Positions 1 through 5,241 of a stretch of DNA of 7,641 nt are shown piece after piece. Source of the stretch: an uncultured Thalassolituus sp. (GTDB taxonomy: Bacteria; Pseudomonadota; Gammaproteobacteria; Pseudomonadales; Oceanobacteraceae); the NCBI GenBank assembly GCA_913054055.1, contig CAJXIT010000166.1, positions 1-7,641 on the forward strand, written 5' to 3'. Under the pieces are notes generated by a model, which searched no databases, was not told the origin of the DNA, and saw only the letters and a list, made by a program, of their open reading frames with translations. A program made the position numbers and the translations under genes. Position 1 is the stretch's first letter. Every line of letters begins with the position of its first letter.

Positions 1-619
1 TTTCAGGGTTACCAAACATTACACCAATTTTCATACGAATTTGGTTAATGAAAATCACCATGCAGTTTGCGTTTTTAACATTGGCTGTTAATTTACGCAG
101 CGCTTGTGACATCAAACGCGCTTGAAGACCAACGTGGTGATCACCCATATCACCTTCAATTTCTGCTTTAGGTGTTAATGCAGCAACCGAGTCAACAACG
201 ACCACATCAACTGCACCAGAACGTACTAAGCTGTCTACGATCTCTAATGCTTGCTCACCAGTATCTGGTTGAGATACCAATAAACTATCTAGGTTAACCC
301 CTAATTTTTCAGCATATAAAGGATCCAATGCGTGCTCCGCATCAACAATCGCCACTGTCTTACCTTGTTTCTGCGCTTGGGCCATGGCAGATAAACACAT
401 GGTGGTTTTACCAGAAGATTCAGGACCATAAATTTCAACAATACGACCATATGGCAAGCCGCCAATGCCTAAGGCAATATCCAAAGATAATGATCCGGTC
501 GAAACCGCTGGAATCGCTTCACGGGGCTGATCCCCCATTTTCATGACCGCACCTTTACCGAATTGACGTTCAATTTGGCTTAATGCTGCATCTAGGGCTT
601 TTTGGCGATTCTGATCCAT
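1..619 (-). CDS. recA: RecA recombinase, N-terminal 206 codons (cut by window edge)
   Basis: RecA is the ATP-dependent DNA strand-exchange protein. It forms filaments on single-stranded DNA, drives homologous recombination and stimulates LexA self-cleavage in the SOS response. The translation starts MDQNRQKALDAALSQIERQF and follows E. coli RecA closely. Visible landmarks are the Walker A motif GPESSGKT at residues 65-72, the catalytic glutamate in DAEHALD (E95), Walker B VVVVDS ending near D143, the loop L1 segment EIEGDMGDHH around 153-162, and FINQIRMKIGVMFGNPE entering loop L2 at the edge. Q193 matches the allosteric Gln194 of E. coli. The start is fixed by AGAAGG (629-634) nine bases upstream of the ATG and by family alignment. 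The C-terminal roughly 140 residues lie outside the window. No frameshift or missing key residue is seen. Identification is essentially certain. Confidence 0.98.
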   Translation of the reverse strand, partial: MDQNRQKALDAALSQIERQFGKGAVMKMGDQPREAIPAVSTGSLSLDIALGIGGLPYGRIVEIYGPESSGKTTMCLSAMAQAQKQGKTVAIVDAEHALDPLYAEKLGVNLDSLLVSQPDTGEQALEIVDSLVRSGAVDVVVVDSVAALTPKAEIEGDMGDHHVGLQARLMSQALRKLTANVKNANCMVIFINQIRMKIGVMFGNPE

Positions 620-674
620 GTTGGCTGACCTTCTCTGTTTAGAGTCTTATTATCTGTCTGAATTTGGTTTTCTA

Positions 675-703
675 TGTGTATGCGGTGATATACAGTATTT
701 CAA
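675..703 (-). promoter_or_regulatory. candidate proximal recA promoter with degraded SOS-like box
   Basis: On the minus strand TTGAAA (698-703) is followed after 17 bases by TACACA (675-680). The spacer holds a second SOS-like sequence (680-695) whose left half TACTGTATAT is ideal but whose right end reads CAT instead of CAG. In E. coli recA the LexA box likewise lies between -35 TTGATA and -10 TATAAT, so this may be the ancestral arrangement with a decayed right half-site. The leader would be about 50 bases. Confidence 0.45.
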
Positions 704-715
704 CCAGTAAAAACA

Positions 716-731
716 CTGTATCGATAAACAG
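716..731 (-). promoter_or_regulatory. LexA (SOS) box upstream of recA
   Basis: On the minus strand this reads CTGTTTATCGATACAG, an exact CTG-N10-CAG LexA site. The dyad extends one base on each side (ACTGT and ACAGT arms). It lies about 97 bases upstream of the recA start, just downstream of a candidate -10 (732-737) and just upstream of another candidate -35 (698-703), so bound LexA could block either promoter. The match to the gammaproteobacterial LexA consensus is seen directly; repression of recA is inferred from the family. Confidence 0.88.
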
Positions 732-760
732 TATTTAATCACATAGATTTATTTACGCAA
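732..760 (-). promoter_or_regulatory. candidate distal recA promoter
   Basis: On the minus strand TTGCGT (755-760) is followed after 17 bases by TAAATA (732-737). The predicted start would fall inside the LexA box immediately downstream, so repression would be by direct occlusion. Both hexamers are imperfect, and the leader would be roughly 105 bases. This is an alternative to, or partner of, the proximal candidate at 675-703. Confidence 0.4.
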
Positions 761-787
761 GGGTTAATTTCGACCAATTTGTAACAA

Positions 788-817
788 GCGCCCTTAAGCA
801 TGAGTCAGTAAGGGCGC
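788..817 (-). terminator. hairpin terminator after the DUF3010 gene
   Basis: GCGCCCTTA (788-796) pairs perfectly with TAAGGGCGC (809-817) around a 12-base loop. It lies 39 bases past the stop of the DUF3010 gene, before the recA promoters. On the minus strand the stem is followed by TTGTT, a weak U-tract, so termination efficiency is uncertain. It would insulate recA from readthrough. Confidence 0.6.
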
Positions 818-855
818 AATAGGTCGTTAAGGCGGGTTAGAAAACCAGAGAGGGC

Positions 856-1314
856 CTAGTCTTCATCCTTGTTGTACTGCTGGTGATTCAGATAACCGTA
901 AGCCACTTTAAATGCTGGCTGCTGGAATTTTTTAAGGCCTAAATCTTCAAACTCAGCTTGAATTGGATTGCGTTTAATTTGCTCTTTCACTAATTGCTGA
1001 GGTACCAGAGTGACTGGCATATCCAGTAACTGAAGGGCCGACTCCAGCTTAAAGCTGGTGGCGCTGCCTGCATTTTTGCCTTTTTGGTCGCGCTCAATTA
1101 TAGCAATTTCATTCACGCCATAATCTTGAACCAACTGTTTAACCGACGCATAAAAGCCGCGAATGGCTTCAGTAGACGCCGATTGAGACACTACGAAGCT
1201 GCGCTGACGTATCTCAGGAACGGTAAACATGCCTGCATCATAGGCCAGTACACAAATAATGGCTTCGCCGCCTTTTAGTTCAATGCCACATACTTTCATT
1301 ATGGTCATACTCAT
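856..1314 (-). CDS. DUF3010 family protein, RuvC/RNase H-like sequence pattern
   Basis: This matches, from memory, the DUF3010 family of small gammaproteobacterial proteins of unknown function (about 140 residues, beginning MKVCG-ELKG). The longest frame gives 152 residues. Family alignment favours the Met at residue 6 (base 1299, 147 residues), but neither start has a convincing Shine-Dalgarno. The sequence shows a first strand with acidic end (VCGIELKG, E12), a helical middle, then EIAIIERDQKGKNAGSATSF (E74), a helix, VTLVPQQLVKEQIKR, and a C-terminal helix ending in AYGYLNH. This order resembles RuvC, where a strand carries D7, FAIEQVFMAKNADSA carries E66, a VKQ segment follows and the last helix holds two aspartates; here those two are absent. 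No signal peptide or membrane segment is seen. A role in DNA or RNA metabolism is inference only. It lies upstream of recA in the same direction but behind a terminator. Confidence 0.85.
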   Translation of the reverse strand: MSMTIMKVCGIELKGGEAIICVLAYDAGMFTVPEIRQRSFVVSQSASTEAIRGFYASVKQLVQDYGVNEIAIIERDQKGKNAGSATSFKLESALQLLDMPVTLVPQQLVKEQIKRNPIQAEFEDLGLKKFQQPAFKVAYGYLNHQQYNKDED

Positions 1315-1443
1315 TTCGATAAATTAATGGCCGCATTGTAACGCCAAAGCCATCTCAGCGCCCCATTATTCGGCAGGTATTTGTTCTGAATTCCGGTCAA
1401 GCCATATCCAATGACCCATGCAATAGATTCAGCTCATTACCCC
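1315..1443. other. divergent intergenic region, DUF3010 side
   Basis: This non-coding stretch lies between the DUF3010 gene and the katG operator. For the minus-strand gene the best -10 candidate is TACAAT (1335-1340), without a good -35 at 16-18 bases, so the promoter is unresolved. A lone ATAG at 1423-1426 lies 21 bases upstream of the first ATAG of the OxyR-like site and may be an extra half-site or chance. I see nothing else in it. Confidence 0.4.
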
Positions 1444-1480
1444 ATAGCTTTAGCCTATATTATGAATAGCTAATATTAAT
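1444..1480 (+). promoter_or_regulatory. OxyR operator upstream of katG
   Basis: The arrangement is ATAG (1444-1447), 7 bases, CTAT (1455-1458), 7 bases, ATAG (1466-1469), 7 bases, TAAT (1477-1480). This matches the OxyR tetramer site ATAG-N7-CTAT-N7-ATAG-N7-CTAT at 14 of 16 core positions with exact spacing. The preferred T at the second spacer position is present in both half-sites. It abuts the weak katG -35, where OxyR activates in E. coli. The motif is seen directly; regulation by peroxide through OxyR is inference, as no oxyR gene is in the window. Confidence 0.8.
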
Positions 1481-1508
1481 TAGTCTCTATAAAAATATTC
1501 ACTATAGT
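1480..1508 (+). promoter_or_regulatory. katG promoter (activator-dependent type)
   Basis: TTAGTC (1480-1485) is followed after 17 bases by TATAGT (1503-1508). The -10 is good and the -35 is poor, as expected for a promoter needing an activator bound at its upstream edge. The predicted transcript starts near 1515, leaving a leader of about 32 bases that contains the ribosome binding site. Confidence 0.65.
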
Positions 1509-1546
1509 TAGCTGTACCACTTACAAGAATGCAGGGAATTAATCTA

Positions 1547-3724
1547 ATGAGTAATGAAATAGCCGCAGGTAAATGTCCAGTCATGCACGGTGCAAGCACC
1601 AGTACTGGAAAGTCAGTAATGGACTGGTGGCCACAGGCGCTAAACCTAGACATCCTTCACCAGCACGACAGTAAAACTGATCCCCTTGATAAAGACTTTA
1701 ACTACGCCGAAGCCTTTCAAAAGCTTGATCTAGAAGCCGTCAAAAAAGACCTGATTGCACTTATGACCGACAGCCAAGAATGGTGGCCTGCCGACTGGGG
1801 CCATTATGGTGGATTCATGATCCGCATGGCATGGCACGCTGCCGGCACCTACCGCACAGCGGATGGCCGTGGCGGCGCAGGCACCGGCAACCAACGTTTT
1901 GCGCCCTTAAATAGCTGGCCTGACAACGTGAACCTAGATAAAGCTCGACGCCTGCTTTGGCCCATTAAAAAGAAATATGGCAATTCACTATCTTGGGCCG
2001 ACTTATTGGTACTGGCCGGTAACATGGCCTATGAATCCATGGGCCTAAAAACCTTTGGTTTTGCAGGTGGCCGTGAAGACATCTGGGCGCCTGAAACAGA
2101 CATCGACTGGGGTTCTGAACAAGAATGGCTAGGTAAAAACGAAGACCGTGCACACGGCGACAGCGCTGAAATGAAAGACAACCCATTGGCCGCCGTGCAA
2201 ATGGGGCTAATTTATGTGAACCCTGAAGGAGTGGACGGCAAACCTGATCCTGTAAGAACCGCACAAGATGTTCGAACCACGTTTGCGCGCATGGCCATGA
2301 ATGATGAAGAAACCGTGGCATTAGCCGCCGGTGGTCACACAGTTGGTAAATGCCACGGCAATGGCAGCGCAGACAAGGTTGGCCCAGACCCAGAAGCAGC
2401 CGATATTGAAACCCAAGGTTTTGGCTGGGTTGGATCAAACGGAACAGGCATAGGTGCTGATACCGTTTCAAGTGGCCTTGAAGGCGCATGGACCACTAAC
2501 CCAACACAATGGGATAACGGCTACTTCTACTTATTATTCATCTACGATTGGGAATTGAAAAAAAGTCCTGCCGGCGCATGGCAGTGGGAACCCGTGAATA
2601 TTAAAGAAGAAGACAAGCCAGTGGATGCTAACGATCCATCTGTCCGTCACAATCCCATTATGACCGACGCAGACATGGCTATGATTAAAGACCCTGAATA
2701 CCGCAAAATCTCAGAGCGATTTTACAAAGACCCTGACTATTTTTCAGACGTATTTGCCCGCGCATGGTTTAAATTAACTCACAGAGATATGGGCCCTAAA
2801 GCACGCTACCTAGGTGCCGATGTGCCAAACGAAGAACTAATCTGGCAAGACCCTGTGCCAGCGGTTGATTACACATTGACGGACGCAGATGTTGCGGACA
2901 TCAAGCAAAAAGTATTGGCTACCAATGCAAGCGCAGCAGACTTAATTGCAACAGCATGGGACAGTGCAAGGACGTACCGTAACTCTGACCACCGCGGCGG
3001 AGCTAACGGTGCACGCATTCGCCTAGCACCTATGAACAACTGGGAAGGCAACGAACCAAAACGCTTGCAAAGTGTTTTGTCAGAGCTTGAAAATGTTCAG
3101 TCTTCACTGAGCAAAAAAGTCAGCATGGCCGACTTAATTGTCTTAGCGGGTTCTGCTGCTGTTGAAGCCGCTGCAAAAAGTGCAGGTGTAAATGCAACCG
3201 TGCCATTCACAGCAGGCCGAGGTGATGCAACCGATGCACAAACCGATCAAGAATCGTTTGACGTGCTTGAACCCATACACGATGGCTTCCGTAATTACTT
3301 AAAAGCAGACTACTCAGTGCCAGCAGAAAAATTACTGTTAGATCGTGCTCAGTTAATGGGGCTAACTGCTCCAGAAATGACCGTATTAATGGGCGGCATG
3401 CGAGTATTAGGTACCAACCATAACGGCAGTAAGGCAGGTGTATTAACCGACAACGAAGGCACGTTAAGCAATGACTTTTTTGTTAACTTAACCGACATGG
3501 CCTATAGCTGGAAACCAACCGGTAAAAACAGTTATGACATGGTTGATCGTAGTTCGGGTAAAACCAAGTGGACTGCAAGCCGTGTTGATCTAGTGTTTGG
3601 TTCTAATTCAATATTGCGTTCTTACGCTGAGTTTTATGCCCAAGACGATAACAAAGAAAGGTTTGTAAACGACTTTATCCAAGCTTGGGTAAAAGTGATG
3701 AATGCTGACCGCTTTGATATCTAA
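1547..3724 (+). CDS. katG: catalase-peroxidase KatG
   Basis: KatG is a bifunctional heme enzyme (class I peroxidase superfamily) that dismutates hydrogen peroxide and oxidises donors. The product is 725 residues, normal for the family. The start chosen is MSNEIAAGKCP: AGGGA (1533-1537) lies nine bases upstream, whereas the in-frame ATG at 1529 has no ribosome binding site and would place that site inside the gene. The N-terminal domain has the distal triad in RMAWHAAGTYR (R93, W96, H97), the partners of the catalase-specific Met-Tyr-Trp adduct (Y223 in IYVNPEG and M249 in FARMAMN), proximal heme ligand H264 in GGHTVGKCHG, proximal W315 and D376, and the mobile arginine R413. S309 aligns with Ser315 of Mycobacterium tuberculosis KatG. 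The C-terminal half is the usual heme-free duplicated domain. No signal peptide is seen, so it is probably cytoplasmic. All key residues are present. Confidence 0.98.
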   Translation: MSNEIAAGKCPVMHGASTSTGKSVMDWWPQALNLDILHQHDSKTDPLDKDFNYAEAFQKLDLEAVKKDLIALMTDSQEWWPADWGHYGGFMIRMAWHAAGTYRTADGRGGAGTGNQRFAPLNSWPDNVNLDKARRLLWPIKKKYGNSLSWADLLVLAGNMAYESMGLKTFGFAGGREDIWAPETDIDWGSEQEWLGKNEDRAHGDSAEMKDNPLAAVQMGLIYVNPEGVDGKPDPVRTAQDVRTTFARMAMNDEETVALAAGGHTVGKCHGNGSADKVGPDPEAADIETQGFGWVGSNGTGIGADTVSSGLEGAWTTNPTQWDNGYFYLLFIYDWELKKSPAGAWQWEPVNIKEEDKPVDANDPSVRHNPIMTDADMAMIKDPEYRKISERFYKDPDYFSDVFARAWFKLTHRDMGPKARYLGADVPNEELIWQDPVPAVDYTLTDADVADIKQKVLATNASAADLIATAWDSARTYRNSDHRGGANGARIRLAPMNNWEGNEPKRLQSVLSELENVQSSLSKKVSMADLIVLAGSAAVEAAAKSAGVNATVPFTAGRGDATDAQTDQESFDVLEPIHDGFRNYLKADYSVPAEKLLLDRAQLMGLTAPEMTVLMGGMRVLGTNHNGSKAGVLTDNEGTLSNDFFVNLTDMAYSWKPTGKNSYDMVDRSSGKTKWTASRVDLVFGSNSILRSYAEFYAQDDNKERFVNDFIQAWVKVMNADRFDI

Positions 3725-3740
3725 ACAATAACCAGCGTCA

Positions 3741-3776
3741 TAGGCAGGCCTGTTTTTCATTAAACGGGCCTGCTTA
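3741..3776 (+). terminator. katG terminator hairpin
   Basis: A 15-pair stem with two G-U pairs runs from 3741-3755 to 3762-3776 around the loop TTCATT, with the core GCAGGCC/GGCCTGC. It starts 16 bases after the katG stop. The downstream sequence is A/T-rich but lacks a long T-run, so it is a strong hairpin with a weak tail. Confidence 0.7.
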
Positions 3777-3825
3777 TCAAATAAAAAACACTAAGCTTTT
3801 GCCTACCATTCAATCACCCGTATTG

Positions 3826-3834
3826 TGGTATTAT
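3826..3834 (+). promoter_or_regulatory. extended -10 promoter candidate for rsuA
   Basis: TGGTATTAT has the TGn extension followed by a TATAAT-like hexamer (TATTAT, 3829-3834). No -35 is found at 16-18 bases; the nearest, TTCAAT (3809-3814), has only a 14-base spacer. The predicted leader to the rsuA ATG is about 60 bases. Confidence 0.45.
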
Positions 3835-3880
3835 GCACACCATATAAAAAACACACCCTATACACCCATCAGTGGACCTA

Positions 3881-3916
3881 ATGGCCAAATGCCTGTTGTT
3901 ATATGCGTCTAGATAA
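3881..3916 (+). CDS. possible 11-codon leader minicistron overlapping the rsuA start
   Basis: ATG at 3881 opens MAKCLLLYASR and stops at 3914-3916, just inside rsuA in another frame. Because rsuA has no visible Shine-Dalgarno, a ribosome finishing this short frame could re-initiate at the rsuA ATG by stepping back a few bases. The minicistron also has no clear ribosome binding site, so it may well be chance. Confidence 0.15.
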   Translation: MAKCLLLYASR

Positions 3917-4622
3917 ATACATTTGTAAAAGTACTCAATTGAGCACGTCCCAAGCGGTTGACTTAATTCAATCTGGCAAGGCCACAATCAATGAAGAAGT
4001 ATGTGTATTTGAAGCGCGCCAAGTGCATGACGGCAATATCGTAAAAATAAATAATGAGCTACTCACCCTGCGGCCCTTTCGCTATTTAATGATGCACAAA
4101 CCCGCTGGTTACCTGTGCTCAAACAAAAACGAAACCCACCCTTCTCTATTTAATATTTTAGATATCGACAACATTAATGTATTACACATTGTTGGCCGCT
4201 TAGATGTGGACACCACTGGCTTGGTTTTGATTACCGACGATGGCCGCTGGTCTTATAACATTACTCATCCAGGGCAAGACTGTAGCAAGTTATATCGAGT
4301 GGGTTTATCCAAACCCATCGCCACAGACGTCATCCAAACCTTTAAAGACGGCATCATGCTGCAAGGCTGTAAAGAATTAACCTTGCCTGCCAAGCTCACC
4401 ATCATGCAAGAAAAAGATGTGCGCCTCAGTATTACCCAGGGAAAATATCATCAAGTTAAGCGCATGTTTAAAGCGGTGGGTAATCGAGTGAACACCCTGC
4501 ATCGAGAACAAATTGGCAGTGTACGGTTGGATATTGAAGAAGGCCAATGGCGGCACCTAACAGAACAAGAAGTGCTGTCGTTCTCTAAAGGAATTGAGAA
4601 CGAATGCAGCGTTAAGCCTTAG
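3903..4622 (+). CDS. rsuA: 16S rRNA pseudouridine(516) synthase RsuA
   Basis: RsuA converts uridine 516 of 16S rRNA to pseudouridine during small-subunit assembly. The 239-residue product is close to E. coli RsuA (231) and colinear with it from memory. It starts with an S4-like RNA-binding domain (MRLDKYICKS to about residue 50), followed by the catalytic domain. Visible motifs are MMHKPAGYLCS, the catalytic motif GRLDVDTTGLVLITDDG with the nucleophile at D101 (E. coli D102), and the C-terminal GKYHQVKRMFKAVGNRV and LHREQIGS segments. The start is set by the RsuA N-terminus; no good Shine-Dalgarno precedes it. The paralogues RluB, RluE and RluF share the fold, but length and the HKPAGY/CS segments favour RsuA. 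It is probably monocistronic, and its 3' end overlaps the opposing gene. Confidence 0.93.
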   Translation: MRLDKYICKSTQLSTSQAVDLIQSGKATINEEVCVFEARQVHDGNIVKINNELLTLRPFRYLMMHKPAGYLCSNKNETHPSLFNILDIDNINVLHIVGRLDVDTTGLVLITDDGRWSYNITHPGQDCSKLYRVGLSKPIATDVIQTFKDGIMLQGCKELTLPAKLTIMQEKDVRLSITQGKYHQVKRMFKAVGNRVNTLHREQIGSVRLDIEEGQWRHLTEQEVLSFSKGIENECSVKP

Positions 4623-4971
4623 TTTGAATACTAGGCCTTTGTTCTAGCTTCTCATTTACCTTTTCTATGGCTGTAAATGCCAGTGCCCGCTTTGTCTGCT
4701 GCTTGGCCGCTTCGGCTGCGATTTCACCTGTGATCAACACATTCGGTTCACTCTCATCTTGTGCAAACGCTTTTTGCGCCGTTTGCAATAAGGCCTGCTG
4801 TTGCTGGTAGCCCACATATGTGGCCACCGTTTCACGAGCATCACCGCTTAAATTTGAAGATGACAACGCCACCTTAGCAACCGGAGCAACATGATGGTCC
4901 TGAGGCCTTTTCACAACCGAAGATAAGGGCGCTTTAATTGTGTGAATAACGGGGTTACTGCTGATGCTCAT
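4612..4971 (-). CDS. unrecognised 119-residue Ala/Gln-rich protein
   Basis: I do not recognise a family. The start is the second of two adjacent ATGs (4971, MSISSNPV), because AGAGGAG with GGAG at 4978-4981 gives six bases of spacing from it but only three from the first ATG (4974). Residues 1-45 look disordered (rich in S, P, V and H). Residues about 45-70 form a likely amphipathic helix with YQQQQALLQTAQKAF, and residues 80-112 form a second helix ending in charged EKVNEKLEQRP. No signal peptide, membrane segment, cysteine or metal motif is visible, so it is probably cytoplasmic. The good ribosome binding site, a consensus -10 and coding through 360 bases argue that it is real. Its 3' end overlaps rsuA tail to tail by 11 bases. 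Function unknown. Confidence 0.72.
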   Translation of the reverse strand: MSISSNPVIHTIKAPLSSVVKRPQDHHVAPVAKVALSSSNLSGDARETVATYVGYQQQQALLQTAQKAFAQDESEPNVLITGEIAAEAAKQQTKRALAFTAIEKVNEKLEQRPSIQTKA

Positions 4972-4980
4972 CATTTGCTC

Positions 4981-5036
4981 CTCTAACTGTACGAATTATA
5001 CCCAAGCACTGTGTAAAGTAGTGCTAAGCGTTAGAG
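4981..5036 (-). promoter_or_regulatory. promoter with nested inverted repeats upstream of the 119-residue protein
   Basis: On the minus strand a perfect TATAAT lies at 4995-5000 with no recognisable -35. Where the -35 should be, AGCACT (5005-5010) and AGTGCT (5020-5025) form a 6-base inverted repeat 9 bases apart. Outside this, CTCTAAC (4981-4987) and GTTAGAG (5030-5036) form a 7-base inverted repeat spanning the whole promoter. A perfect -10 with an operator-like dyad over the -35 suggests control by a dimeric regulator. The regulator is not identifiable. Confidence 0.5.
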
Positions 5037-5141
5037 TGTTTGGCTATATCACAGGCCCACCCTAAGTGAGTCACTGCGGCCATTTGTTGTATATTGCTCA
5101 GCCCTATTTCAGTCGAAGACACACCACACCAGAATATATAT

Positions 5142-5151
5142 GACTTAAGTC
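5142..5151. repeat. 10-base perfect palindrome upstream of the coiled-coil gene
   Basis: GACTTAAGTC is fully self-complementary and is centred about 65 bases upstream of the predicted transcription start of the gene at 5242, a distance typical of an activator site. A palindrome of this size could also be chance in AT-rich DNA. Confidence 0.3.
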
Positions 5152-5176
5152 CTATGCGAATGGTCCCCTAGCAAGA

Positions 5177-5204
5177 TGGGCATAAATGCCGTTTCACTTA
5201 TAAT
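5177..5204 (+). promoter_or_regulatory. promoter of the coiled-coil protein gene
   Basis: TGGGCA (5177-5182) is followed after 16 bases by a perfect TATAAT (5199-5204). The predicted start near 5211 leaves a leader of about 31 bases with a strong ribosome binding site. The in-frame ATG at 5176 lies upstream of this start and is therefore not expected to be in the transcript. Confidence 0.6.
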
Positions 5205-5241
5205 AGCCCTATCAAATCAACCCAACTTGGAGGCAAGCATC

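Noticed and set aside
328..546. Plus-strand open frame of 72 codons
   Set aside because: It lies wholly antisense to the highly conserved recA reading frame and has no recognisable protein features or start signals.
1965..2489. Minus-strand open frame of 174 codons inside katG
   Set aside because: It is antisense to the KatG heme domain, whose residues are fully conserved in the plus frame. The translation is rich in Cys, His, Arg and Pro, as expected for a shadow frame.
5065..5075. Short dyad AGTGA-G-TCACT
   Set aside because: Five-base arms are common by chance and it is not placed convincingly relative to either flanking promoter.
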